A stretch of 64,000 bases of DNA from CAIYTF01 sp963664845 (lineage in GTDB: Bacteria > Bacteroidota > Ignavibacteria > Ignavibacteriales > Ignavibacteriaceae). The notes beneath the pieces were generated by a model. That model saw nothing but the letters and a program-made list of their open reading frames with translations. It was not told where the DNA came from and did no database searches. The stretch's first letter is position 1. Each line of letters begins with the position of its first letter. Location of the stretch: contig OY761615.1 in assembly GCA_963664845.1 (NCBI GenBank), positions 5,332,001 through 5,396,000 on the forward strand, in the 5' to 3' direction. Below are positions 44,331 through 52,542 of this stretch, piece by piece. The position numbers and the translations under genes were made by a program.

Positions 44331-45050
44331 TTGTTTGCAATAACTGCCCTGACTTTACTGATTTATATTCAAGCTCCAGGCTATTCAATAGTCGATTTGT
44401 GTAATCAGTTTAATGATCTGAATTCGAAGGTTAGAGACAACAGCATTAGTAAAGGAAATGCGCAAAAAGAGTTAAAAAACATAATTCCGATGATTCGAAA
44501 GGCTTATTATGAGAATAAAGGTAAAGACTACTCGAAAACAGAGTGGGTCTTTCCTTTGCATGGATATCACGCGAATAGTATCGGTGGAATTAAGGGCAAT
44601 GGGTACATATTAGGTGGATACAATTATTTCGATGGCAATAAACACACAGGACATCCTGCGCAAGATATTTTTATTAACGACAAGAATCAGGACTGTCAGG
44701 ATGACAATACTAAAAAGGCTGTTAATGTTTTGTCAGTTACTGGCGGGATCGTGGTAGCTACAGAAAATCGGTGGGAAACCAACAGTAAATTACGAGGAGG
44801 CATTTATATTTGGATCTACAACGCTACTGATAATTCACTCATGTACTATGCCCATCTAAAAGAAATATTTGTTAAACCAGGTGATTTTGTTAAACCTGCT
44901 GACATTATCGGTACTGTTGGGCGTACCGGATTGAATGCCTTTGCAAAACGATCTCCAACACACCTGCATATCTCGTTATTGGTATTTCAAGATAATTTGC
45001 CGCAGCCACTTAATATTTATAATTATTTGCTTTCATGTAAGACAAAATAA
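44331..45050 (+). CDS. Secreted M23 (LytM/lysostaphin-type) peptidase
   Basis: The frame is open far upstream inside the YARHG gene, but the sensible start is the TTG at 44331. It lies directly after the YARHG stop with GGAGAG 5 bases upstream and gives a signal peptide (FAITALTLLIYIQAPGYS). The resulting 239 residues contain an M23 domain: HxxxD in GHPAQDIF, YAHLKEIFVKPGDFVKPADIIGTVGRTG, and the HxH in THLHIS. That is a complete zinc site, so it should cut peptidoglycan cross-bridges or another glycine-rich peptide. It is the third gene of a tight operon. No wall-anchoring domain is seen. Confidence 0.85.
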   Translation: MFAITALTLLIYIQAPGYSIVDLCNQFNDLNSKVRDNSISKGNAQKELKNIIPMIRKAYYENKGKDYSKTEWVFPLHGYHANSIGGIKGNGYILGGYNYFDGNKHTGHPAQDIFINDKNQDCQDDNTKKAVNVLSVTGGIVVATENRWETNSKLRGGIYIWIYNATDNSLMYYAHLKEIFVKPGDFVKPADIIGTVGRTGLNAFAKRSPTHLHISLLVFQDNLPQPLNIYNYLLSCKTK

Positions 45051-45220
45051 TGTAGCAAATTTGCAGATACAACGACAAGGGTAACAACTTTATTGCTTAG
45101 CAACAATCCGCCACGCTACCCTCAAACTGTGGGGTAATGCCTATTCTTATAGTGAAAGAGGATATAAATGAATTTATTTAAAAATGGAAAGCACATTAAT
45201 TAACGAAAGAAAACTGTATT

Positions 45221-46342
45221 ATGAATAAAGCGTTACTATTCCTGATAATCACAATTACTGCATTTAGCAATTTCTCACTTGCTCAAACAGCAAAAGAGTA
45301 CTACAGCCGAGGAATTTCTAAATCCGACTTACATGACTACAAGGGGGCAATAGCTAATTATACTAAAGCAATTACGATAAATCCTGATTATGATCAGGCA
45401 TATCTTAGCCGAGGTATTTCTAAATCCGAGCTACATGACTACAAAGGGGCTATAGCGGATTATACAAAAGCCATTGAGATCAATCCTGAATATGCCGTGG
45501 CGTATCGAATTCGAGGAATTGCAAAATATAAACTACAAGACTATAACGGCGCAATAGCAGATTATAATAAAGCAATTGCTATCAATCCTAATTATGCAGA
45601 TGCGTATCTTAGTCGTGGGCTTGCTAAATCCGATCTTAAAGACTACAACGGGGAAATAGCTGATTATACAAAAGCCATAGAGATCGATCCTGATGATGCA
45701 GAGACCTATCGCAGTCGAGCACTTGTTAAATACACATTACAAGACTATAACGGAGCAATAAGTGATTATACTAAAGCCATTGAGATCGATCCTGAATATG
45801 CTGGGGCGTATTTTATTCGAGGGGCCGCTAAAATGATGTTAAAAAGCGAACTGGGAGCGGCAGCCGATTTTAGTAAAGTAATCGAGATTGATCCTATGAA
45901 TGCGGAAGCATATTACAACAGAGGACTTGTTAAAATGCAGTTAGAAGATTACAGAGGCGCCATTTCCGATTTTAGCATGGGAATTGAGAATCATTCTCAC
46001 TATACAGTTGCATATTTCAACCGAGGGTATGCTAAACTGCAGTTAGAAGATTATAGGGGAGCAATCATTGATTTCAACATGGTTATTAAGATAAATCCTA
46101 GTGATGTCGACCCATATTACCAACGGGGAACTGCTAAACTGCACTTGGAAGATTACAGAGGTGCAATTGTAGATTTCAACAAGGTAATTAAGATTAACCC
46201 TAAGGTTGCAAACGCTTATTACCAACGTGCGCGCGCTAAACTGCTAATAAAAGATACAGACGGATGCTGCCTTGATTTGAGCAAGGCAGGAGAATTGGGA
46301 TGCAAGGAGGCTTATGAAATGATTAAGGAATTTTGCAAATAA
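45221..46342 (+). CDS. Secreted tetratricopeptide-repeat protein
   Basis: A 373-residue protein with a signal peptide (LFLIITITAFSNFSLAQ) followed by nine nearly regular 34-residue TPRs (pattern AYxxRGxAKxxLxDYxGAIADYxKAIEINP) and a degenerate tenth ending GCCLDLSKAGELGCKEAYEMI. The first repeats are highly similar to each other, which suggests recent internal duplication. TPR proteins of this kind mediate protein-protein contacts in the periplasm. It begins 170 bases after the M23 gene and may or may not belong to that operon. Confidence 0.9.
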   Translation: MNKALLFLIITITAFSNFSLAQTAKEYYSRGISKSDLHDYKGAIANYTKAITINPDYDQAYLSRGISKSELHDYKGAIADYTKAIEINPEYAVAYRIRGIAKYKLQDYNGAIADYNKAIAINPNYADAYLSRGLAKSDLKDYNGEIADYTKAIEIDPDDAETYRSRALVKYTLQDYNGAISDYTKAIEIDPEYAGAYFIRGAAKMMLKSELGAAADFSKVIEIDPMNAEAYYNRGLVKMQLEDYRGAISDFSMGIENHSHYTVAYFNRGYAKLQLEDYRGAIIDFNMVIKINPSDVDPYYQRGTAKLHLEDYRGAIVDFNKVIKINPKVANAYYQRARAKLLIKDTDGCCLDLSKAGELGCKEAYEMIKEFCK

Positions 46343-46453
46343 CAAACCTACTTTCGTAAATCTTACAATATGGAACCCGAAATATAGTGTATGTAGCCGA
46401 TATTTTTTCGACCGTATAGCTTTGCAATAATATGGAAATGAAAGGGATTTCCA

Positions 46454-46666
46454 ATGGCAAAGCATGATGTAACATTTTCTGTACCGGAACGCTCAGTGGG
46501 GAATGTAGATATAGAGTTTAAGGTTATTTCTGATGCGAGTAGATTCGGTAGACTAAAAGTATCCAAGGGTGACGTGGAATGGCTCCCCGGGAATCATAAA
46601 TATGGATACAAAATAAGTTGGAAAAAACTGGATGAGTTGATGAAGAAGTACGGGAAAAGAGGCTAG
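46454..46666 (+). CDS. Small conserved protein of unknown function
   Basis: A 70-residue basic protein starting MAKHDVTFSVPERSVG and ending in a GYKISWKKLDELMKKYGK helix. The pattern KVSKGDVEWLP is familiar from small proteins widely conserved in bacteria without a known function. A GGGATT sequence lies near the ATG. The composition (lysine-rich, no cysteine, no membrane segment) fits a cytoplasmic nucleic-acid-associated protein, but this is a guess. Confidence 0.75.
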   Translation: MAKHDVTFSVPERSVGNVDIEFKVISDASRFGRLKVSKGDVEWLPGNHKYGYKISWKKLDELMKKYGKRG

Positions 46667-46702
46667 AAACTGTATGAAAACTGTATGAGCCCCATAAAAC
46701 AA

Positions 46703-46739
46703 AAACGGTAACTCATTATATTATAACAAGTTACCGTTT
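46703..46739. terminator. Bidirectional terminator between small protein gene and tRNA-Ser
   Basis: Perfect 11-base arms AAACGGTAACT (46703-46713) and AGTTACCGTTT (46729-46739) with a 15-base loop, followed by ATTTT on the plus side and preceded by A-rich sequence that gives a U tract on the minus side. It separates the plus-strand small gene from the minus-strand tRNA. Confidence 0.8.
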
Positions 46740-46743
46740 ATTT

Positions 46744-46833
46744 TGGCGGAGAGTCAGGGATTCGAACCCCGGAAGGACGTGAATCCTTAACGGTTTTCAA
46801 GACCGCCGCATTCAACCACTCTGCCAACTCTCC
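46744..46833 (-). tRNA. tRNA-Ser(UGA)
   Basis: On the minus strand the sequence starts GGAGAGTTGGCAGAGTGG and folds as a type II tRNA: acceptor GGAGAGT with ACTCTCC, an anticodon loop CTTGAAA giving UGA between GGT and ACC, a long variable arm, a T-loop GGTTCGAATCC and discriminator G followed by an encoded CCA. The length of 90 bases fits tRNA-Ser. The 5' 17 bases are repeated at 46966-46982. Confidence 0.95.
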
Positions 46834-47340
46834 ATTAGAACAAAATTTAATAAAGAACATTAAAACAAGAGCCGCATTTTGAGTCCCGATCCTATCGGGC
46901 GAAATCCCGCATTGCAAGTCAACTTGAGGCTCACAACGTGAGACGAAATTACGATCCTATCGGGACACTCTGCCAACTCTCCGTTTGTCTGAGGCAATTG
47001 TTTCAAATTTCCTGAATTCTAAATATAGGGAATTTTCCCATTTTGGAAAAACATATTTCCCCAAATTTTGCTTTTCCCGACTCTTTTTTCTTTCACAAAT
47101 GAATACCAGCAGGCAATGACCCTAATTGGCCTGGGCCAATTGTTGAAGAATTCACAGGCTTCATACGGCTGACAATTCGCTTGGTCCCCGCGAAATCGCA
47201 ATAAACACTACACTGATTTAGGCTCTGTTCCGGCAATTATTCGGAATATGACAAAAATACTGTATTTTCGTATTGTCATTTCACGGCATTGTTTCTGATG
47301 CAAAGAAGATGTAATTTCGTTCAAAAAGAAAGTAAGTCAA
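46834..47340. other. Intergenic region with repeats next to the tRNA
   Basis: No gene is seen. It contains CCCGATCCTATCGGG at 46885-46899, its near copy CGATCCTATCGGG at 46952-46964, and a 17-base direct repeat of the tRNA-Ser 5' end at 46966-46982. The remainder, up to the histidine kinase start, has stops in all frames. Confidence 0.6.
46966..46982. repeat. Partial repeat of the tRNA-Ser 5' end
   Basis: CACTCTGCCAACTCTCC is identical to 46817-46833, the first 17 bases of the tRNA read in reverse. The 149-base spacing and the identity to a tRNA end resemble an attachment-site footprint or a leftover of tRNA duplication. tRNA integrases more often use the 3' half, so att identity is not secure. 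Confidence 0.6.
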
Positions 47341-50300
47341 TTGCAAGTTCCGGATAACAGTTCTTTTGAAAGTTCGCTCATCTCCAGCGGTGAGATTTTG
47401 GATCGTTTGCCTTTGGGGGTTATTTTATTCAATGAAGCTTTCGAAATCGTTTTTTACAATCAAAACATATTCTACTTCGGCGTCAAACGGTTTGCCGCTG
47501 ATGATTATTCCGCATCAAATCCCTTGCTTCTTTCCAAACTCATCCCCGGGTTTCCCTCCACAGCAGAAATTGAAAAACTGAGGAATGGTGAAGCTGTTGA
47601 AAAGGAACTTGCCAATCAGCGAACAACCGATGGCGCCGAGATATCCATTATTCTGAAATCCGTTTCCCTTTTTGACGATGACACTTTCAAAGGGGGACTC
47701 CTTCTGCTGGAAGATCTCAAAATTCCGGCTGCCATGGTGCAAAAAAAGCATGAGTATCTGGACGAGTATTTTGAAGCCATACTGGACTCCGTATGGAGCC
47801 TGTTCCTCCTCATCACCCCGGATGGGAAAATTCAGCTTGCCGGTGGAAGCAAAATCAAGTCGTTCACTGTTCCAAACGTAACACCTGACACGAAGATCTA
47901 TGATTTCTTCAGATCGGACATACAGGACAAAATCATACCAACGTTCAGGTCCTCACTCACCAAAAAGAAACAGGAAGAGCTGATCTTTGATATAGGTGAA
48001 GGGAATGACGATGATAAAGACGAATACTATGAGTGCCAGATCACGCCGTTTGTGGGTGAAAATGGAAGGATAACATTTGCTTTTATCAGCATTCGGGAAA
48101 TAACCACATTTCTCAAGATGATAGAGCGCTACAAAAGGGAAAACTCCGAACTGCACAACATTCAGAAGTTCAACCAGAATATTTCGGTTGCAATTTTTGC
48201 CATTGCTGCTTCCGGGAAAATTATCTTTTGGAATAAAGCCACCGAAAGCCTGCTTCACTTGCGCCGGAGTGAGGTTTTTGGTAAGCATATTTCAAGAATT
48301 CTGCCCCATTTTTCCGATACCGAGCTTGGCACAATTAACAAATCGTTAACCGAGCAAAAAACGATAACTCTGGAAGGGGATTATCAGGTTCTTAATAACG
48401 AAGCCCTGAAGCTCAGATTCAAGTTGCAAAAGATTTCCGATGGCGGAGATTCAGTGTTTATCTTCGAAGGCTCGGATATCGAAAAGGAAGTAAGGGACCG
48501 GGAAGCCCTGACCACCGAGTTGCGGTTCTATTCACTCTTCTACGATATGATAGACCTTCCGGCCATCAGGATTTCAAAAGCCGGACTCATAACGGCCTCT
48601 AACAGCGTGTTCGATAAAGAATTTGCCTATGCCCGGGAAGGGGATCACGCGCTGTATTTTATGGACATGATCCCGCAGGAATATATTGTAAAACATGACA
48701 TCACGTTTCAATCAATTGCCACGCACTTGGAAAAACTTAACATCATTCCTTTCCGCATTGGTGAAGGCAAAATAAACAAATACGAAGTAAATTTTCTGGT
48801 CCCAAAGAGCGCGAATGAGGAGACCATCGGCTGCATTCTGCGCAATGTTAACGACGAACTGAAATTTGAGAAAGAATACACGAAGTTTAAATCGGTTTTT
48901 GAACTCTCAAGTGACGGGTTGGCGCTGACCGAGGACAATAACTTCAGTCTGGTCAACCTTTCGTTCGCGGCCCTGCTGGCCTATGAAACGTGTGATGAGC
49001 TTACCGGACATTCCATTCTCTCCATTGTTGCCGAGGAGGACCGCCAACGGATGGCCGATAATTTTGCATCGCTTTCCGGCGGTGTGCAAAATGCACTTAA
49101 ATTTGATTTCATTGCAATGCGCAAAGACGGGGCCAAACTTTCGCTTTCCACCACCATTACACCGCTCGAATTTGATAAACGGCTATACCACCTGATAGCA
49201 GCGCGGGATATAACGGAATTGAAAAGAGTTCAGCAGGCAATAAAAGAATCGGAAGAACGCTACCGCAGCATCACTGAGAATATTGAGGACTTTTTTTGGT
49301 CCGCTGAACGGATTCAAAACAAGATGAAATCCACCTTCTATTCGAGTTCAGTCCAGAAAATCTCCGGCTACACTCAGGAAGATTTCCTTGCAGACAGCAA
49401 ATTCTTTTTCAAACTTATCTACCCCGACGATTTCAAGGCGGTGAAAGAACGCCTCAAACGGTTTTACAGCAACATCTACAAACGCAGCGATGAGATTGAA
49501 TTCAGGATTGTCAATAAAAATGGTAACATTGTCTGGGTACGCAATAAAGTAAGTGTCATCCGTGACCGTAAAGGAACGGCACTCAAGATATTTGGCCTGG
49601 TGAGCGATATTTCCGTGCAGAAAAAAGCTGAGGATAACCTCCGGTCAACAACGGATAACCTGCAGAAACTCAATGAAACCAAAGATAAGTTCATCTCGAT
49701 CATTTCGCACGATCTGCGAACACCGTTCAGTTCCATCATGGGTTTCACCGACCTGCTGTTAACCGAGGATGATCTGACCCCCGAGGAATCTAAACAATAC
49801 GTGCGTTATATTCAGGAATCTTCAAAAACCATGCTCTCCCTGGTGAACTCGCTTCTGGATTGGACCAGAATTCAAACCGGGCGTATTCCTTTTGAGCCGG
49901 TCCCTGTGCATTTCAACCAGTTTGTGCAGAAAGTGCTCTCAGGAATGACGGGCTATGCCATGCAGAAGAAGATTACGCTCATTAACAACGTCCCAGATGA
50001 GATTTCACTAATGGTGGATCAGAGCCTGGTGATGCAGGCAATGAACAACCTGCTTTCCAATGCACTTAAATTCACACCCGAAGATGGCGAGATATCGGTT
50101 TCCTGCTCTCAATCCGAACAGGCAAGGTTCATTCAGGTTGCCGTACACGACACGGGCAAAGGCATCAAACCTGAAGACATTGCCAAGATCTTTTCCATTG
50201 AGGCAAAGTTCACCACGGAGGGAACTGCCGGCGAAAAGGGAACCGGACTCGGTCTCACGCTGGTGAAAGAGATTATCGAGAAGCACCGCGGCAAAATTTG

Positions 50301-50736
50301 GGTCGAGAGCGAATTCGGAAAGGGGAGCACGTTCTATTTCACTTTGCCCAAGGCATCCGCACTCATTTTGCTTATTGATGATTCATCCACAGACCGTATC
50401 CTTTATGCCAAACTGCTCAAGAATATTGTGGGTGATTATGACGTGGTGACCGCCACAAACGGAAAAGAGGGACTCGCTCAACTGCAAAAGCACATTCCTG
50501 CACTCATTGTGTGCGACCATGCAATGCCGGTAATGAACGGATTTGAATTTGTGCAGGCCTATAACAATCTGCAGCTCAAAGGGAAACCACCGGTTATTAT
50601 CCTCAGCGGTGATGTTGGCAAGAGTGAGCAGATAACCTATGGCGAAATGGGTGTTGAATATGTATTCCCCAAACCAGTCAACCTGACCAGTTTCAAAAAC
50701 GCGATTGATAAGTTATTGAAGCAGATACCGCACTAA
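47341..50736 (+). CDS. Multi-PAS hybrid histidine kinase
   Basis: An 1131-residue cytoplasmic sensor with no membrane segment. About five PAS/PAC domains fill residues 20-775 (for example VAIFAIAASGKIIFWNKATE, RSITENIEDFFWSAERIQ). A HisKA domain follows with phospho-acceptor His790 in ISHDLRTPFSSIMGF. The HATPase domain has NNLLSNALKF (near 903-912), DTGKGIKPEDIAKIF and GTGLGLTLVKEI. The C-terminal receiver domain has LIDDS and phospho-acceptor Asp1059 in VCDHAMPVMNG. The only usable start is TTG at 47341, as no ATG or GTG lies between the previous stop and the first PAS. There is no partner regulator or output gene nearby. Confidence 0.93.
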   Translation: MQVPDNSSFESSLISSGEILDRLPLGVILFNEAFEIVFYNQNIFYFGVKRFAADDYSASNPLLLSKLIPGFPSTAEIEKLRNGEAVEKELANQRTTDGAEISIILKSVSLFDDDTFKGGLLLLEDLKIPAAMVQKKHEYLDEYFEAILDSVWSLFLLITPDGKIQLAGGSKIKSFTVPNVTPDTKIYDFFRSDIQDKIIPTFRSSLTKKKQEELIFDIGEGNDDDKDEYYECQITPFVGENGRITFAFISIREITTFLKMIERYKRENSELHNIQKFNQNISVAIFAIAASGKIIFWNKATESLLHLRRSEVFGKHISRILPHFSDTELGTINKSLTEQKTITLEGDYQVLNNEALKLRFKLQKISDGGDSVFIFEGSDIEKEVRDREALTTELRFYSLFYDMIDLPAIRISKAGLITASNSVFDKEFAYAREGDHALYFMDMIPQEYIVKHDITFQSIATHLEKLNIIPFRIGEGKINKYEVNFLVPKSANEETIGCILRNVNDELKFEKEYTKFKSVFELSSDGLALTEDNNFSLVNLSFAALLAYETCDELTGHSILSIVAEEDRQRMADNFASLSGGVQNALKFDFIAMRKDGAKLSLSTTITPLEFDKRLYHLIAARDITELKRVQQAIKESEERYRSITENIEDFFWSAERIQNKMKSTFYSSSVQKISGYTQEDFLADSKFFFKLIYPDDFKAVKERLKRFYSNIYKRSDEIEFRIVNKNGNIVWVRNKVSVIRDRKGTALKIFGLVSDISVQKKAEDNLRSTTDNLQKLNETKDKFISIISHDLRTPFSSIMGFTDLLLTEDDLTPEESKQYVRYIQESSKTMLSLVNSLLDWTRIQTGRIPFEPVPVHFNQFVQKVLSGMTGYAMQKKITLINNVPDEISLMVDQSLVMQAMNNLLSNALKFTPEDGEISVSCSQSEQARFIQVAVHDTGKGIKPEDIAKIFSIEAKFTTEGTAGEKGTGLGLTLVKEIIEKHRGKIWVESEFGKGSTFYFTLPKASALILLIDDSSTDRILYAKLLKNIVGDYDVVTATNGKEGLAQLQKHIPALIVCDHAMPVMNGFEFVQAYNNLQLKGKPPVIILSGDVGKSEQITYGEMGVEYVFPKPVNLTSFKNAIDKLLKQIPH

Positions 50737-51111
50737 GCTTTTTGTATCCCGTGACTCTGGGGGTGATAGCAATATCTTTCACCTTTTTGAGACGATGCCG
50801 TAGCTGTTGTATCCGTTCAACCTAACGGTGTCAAATTAGAAAAATGCGCAGAGTGTCATTCACACGAAAGTTGATTGCAACCGAAATCCCGCTTCTGACG
50901 GGGCGCGTGTCCCGATCCTATCGGGGGGAATCCATCTATTTCAATTTCCCTGGGAACTGGTATATGGATCAGTCTCCACCAACTCATCCTAAATTGACAT
51001 CATCCATAACGGTAACAAAACCTCGAACCTCCGGATAAATTAACCGCATCGCCCGTTGTTCAATAATCAGATTCTTAGTATTTTTGTAGCAACAAATCTG
51101 GAGTGGATCAA
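50737..51111. other. Intergenic region with a third copy of the CCCGAT repeat
   Basis: No gene is visible. CCCGATCCTATCGGG stands at 50911-50925, and GAAATCCCGC at 50883-50892 matches the sequence that follows the first copy at 46901-46910. The rest appears unstructured. Confidence 0.6.
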
Positions 51112-52290
51112 TTGAAAAATCGCTTTTTGTTTTCTTTCCTGTTATTAATGATGCTTTGCAGCCAGTCGCTATTCCCCCAAATACGTGCTTTCCGCATAAC
51201 TGAAATAGCACTCCCTGCCCGTTATTTACCCTCGCTTCACGATCACCCAGGCTGTGGGGTCTTGCTGCTATACACCTCGCTTGAAAATCTCATGTTCGTA
51301 ACTGAGAATCCAGGATTCGAAGATTCGCAAAAAGAACTGGATCATATCTATATATTCATGAAACCCGGTGCAAGGAATGTCACAATCAAAAAAAGCGGCT
51401 ATCTTTTTGCTCAGTTGCCGGTCGATTCCATAAAGCCCGATGAAGTGAGATGCTTCACTGTTGATACCAAAGAAGATTCACCGGGGCCTGTGGATAAAAG
51501 CAAAAGGGATAATGCATTCAATGATACCCTCGCAAAATACTTGTGTTGTCTCGGCATCAGGACTGTTCCGCCCGATTGCGATGTGCTGATCAATGGTCAA
51601 AAGCTGCAGGGTTATGCCAATCTGGTTGTTGAACCGGGCAGTTACAAAATCGAAGCATCCCGACCGGGATATTACAGGCGTGAGGAAACACTTGAACTGG
51701 ACCAGTGTGAAAAGGTAAACAGGGTGTATAAGCTGACCGCGATACCGGACAGCAGCAAATTAAGCATTGGTGCGCTTCTTGGTGTCAGCTTCCGTGAACA
51801 GGAAACGCAATTATACACCGAGCACGACCCCGCCTGGTCAGTTGGAATGACTGGTCACTATCAGTTGGGAAGTTCCTTCTTGGGATTCAGAGCAGATATG
51901 CTCTATCAGGTACATCACTTTAAATCAACCACCGTGTGGCCTGTTGGAGACTCTTACAATGCGGACTTTTCATTTCTGGAAGTTCCGCTGCTTATGACAT
52001 TCAGAAATGATTTTAGTATGGTTAACAGAGCTTTTCTGCAGAACCCCATTTATTATTATGCAGGTGTCTCTTTGAAATTTCTACTCAACAAAAATGTTGA
52101 AGGCAAAACCGCGAATTCAGATAAAGAAGTATCCGGCTATTCGGATGGGGAAACCAAAGCACTGTTGAAGCTCGGTTTTTTTGGCAGATACTCATTGCTG
52201 TTTTATGATATACACTTTAGCGTTCCAATAAACAAACAACCCTACGATCAGGCCGTTTCTCTTGGGTTTCAGTTGGGATTGTATTTCTAA
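51112..52290 (+). CDS. Exported PEGA-like and outer-membrane barrel protein
   Basis: The frame opens at GTG 51103, but TTG 51112 sits 8 bases after GGAG and starts with a good signal peptide (NRFLFSFLLLMMLCSQSLFPQ), giving about 392 residues. After an unrecognised region, residues about 150-205 form a PEGA-type domain (VPPDCDVLINGQKL, VVEPGSYKIEASRPGYYRREETLELD). The last 180 residues look like an 8- or 10-strand barrel ending GFQLGLYF. PEGA domains are common on surface proteins of this phylum. The role is unknown. Confidence 0.75.
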   Translation: MKNRFLFSFLLLMMLCSQSLFPQIRAFRITEIALPARYLPSLHDHPGCGVLLLYTSLENLMFVTENPGFEDSQKELDHIYIFMKPGARNVTIKKSGYLFAQLPVDSIKPDEVRCFTVDTKEDSPGPVDKSKRDNAFNDTLAKYLCCLGIRTVPPDCDVLINGQKLQGYANLVVEPGSYKIEASRPGYYRREETLELDQCEKVNRVYKLTAIPDSSKLSIGALLGVSFREQETQLYTEHDPAWSVGMTGHYQLGSSFLGFRADMLYQVHHFKSTTVWPVGDSYNADFSFLEVPLLMTFRNDFSMVNRAFLQNPIYYYAGVSLKFLLNKNVEGKTANSDKEVSGYSDGETKALLKLGFFGRYSLLFYDIHFSVPINKQPYDQAVSLGFQLGLYF

Positions 52291-52495
52291 GGATTAGCAT
52301 TAAAAGGATTTTATAATAGAATTGGAATGCACACGCACCGAACAGGACATTAGGAGATAAAACGGATTAGAACTGATTTCTGCAGATAGAAATTAGAACG
52401 TTGACTTTTTGGGCAACCCCTTTTGAGCCCCATTCGATTCGCATCCCAACATTATATGCCGGTTATCATCCGAAGCCCGGATACTATTCCAAAAA

Positions 52496-52523
52496 AAAAG
52501 GCGTCCCAAACGGGACGCCTTTT
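52496..52523 (-). terminator. groEL terminator
   Basis: Arms AAAAGGCGTCCC (52496-52507) and GGGACGCCTTTT (52512-52523) around the loop AAAC, with runs of A on the left that give a U tract on the minus strand. It lies 20 bases after the groEL stop. Confidence 0.9.
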
Positions 52524-52542
52524 ATATAAGAGGGGATAACTC

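Noticed and set aside
45290..46260. Possible CRISPR-like periodic repeats
   Set aside because: The roughly 102-base periodicity is that of 34-residue TPR codons in one open frame; no CRISPR array or cas gene is present in the window.
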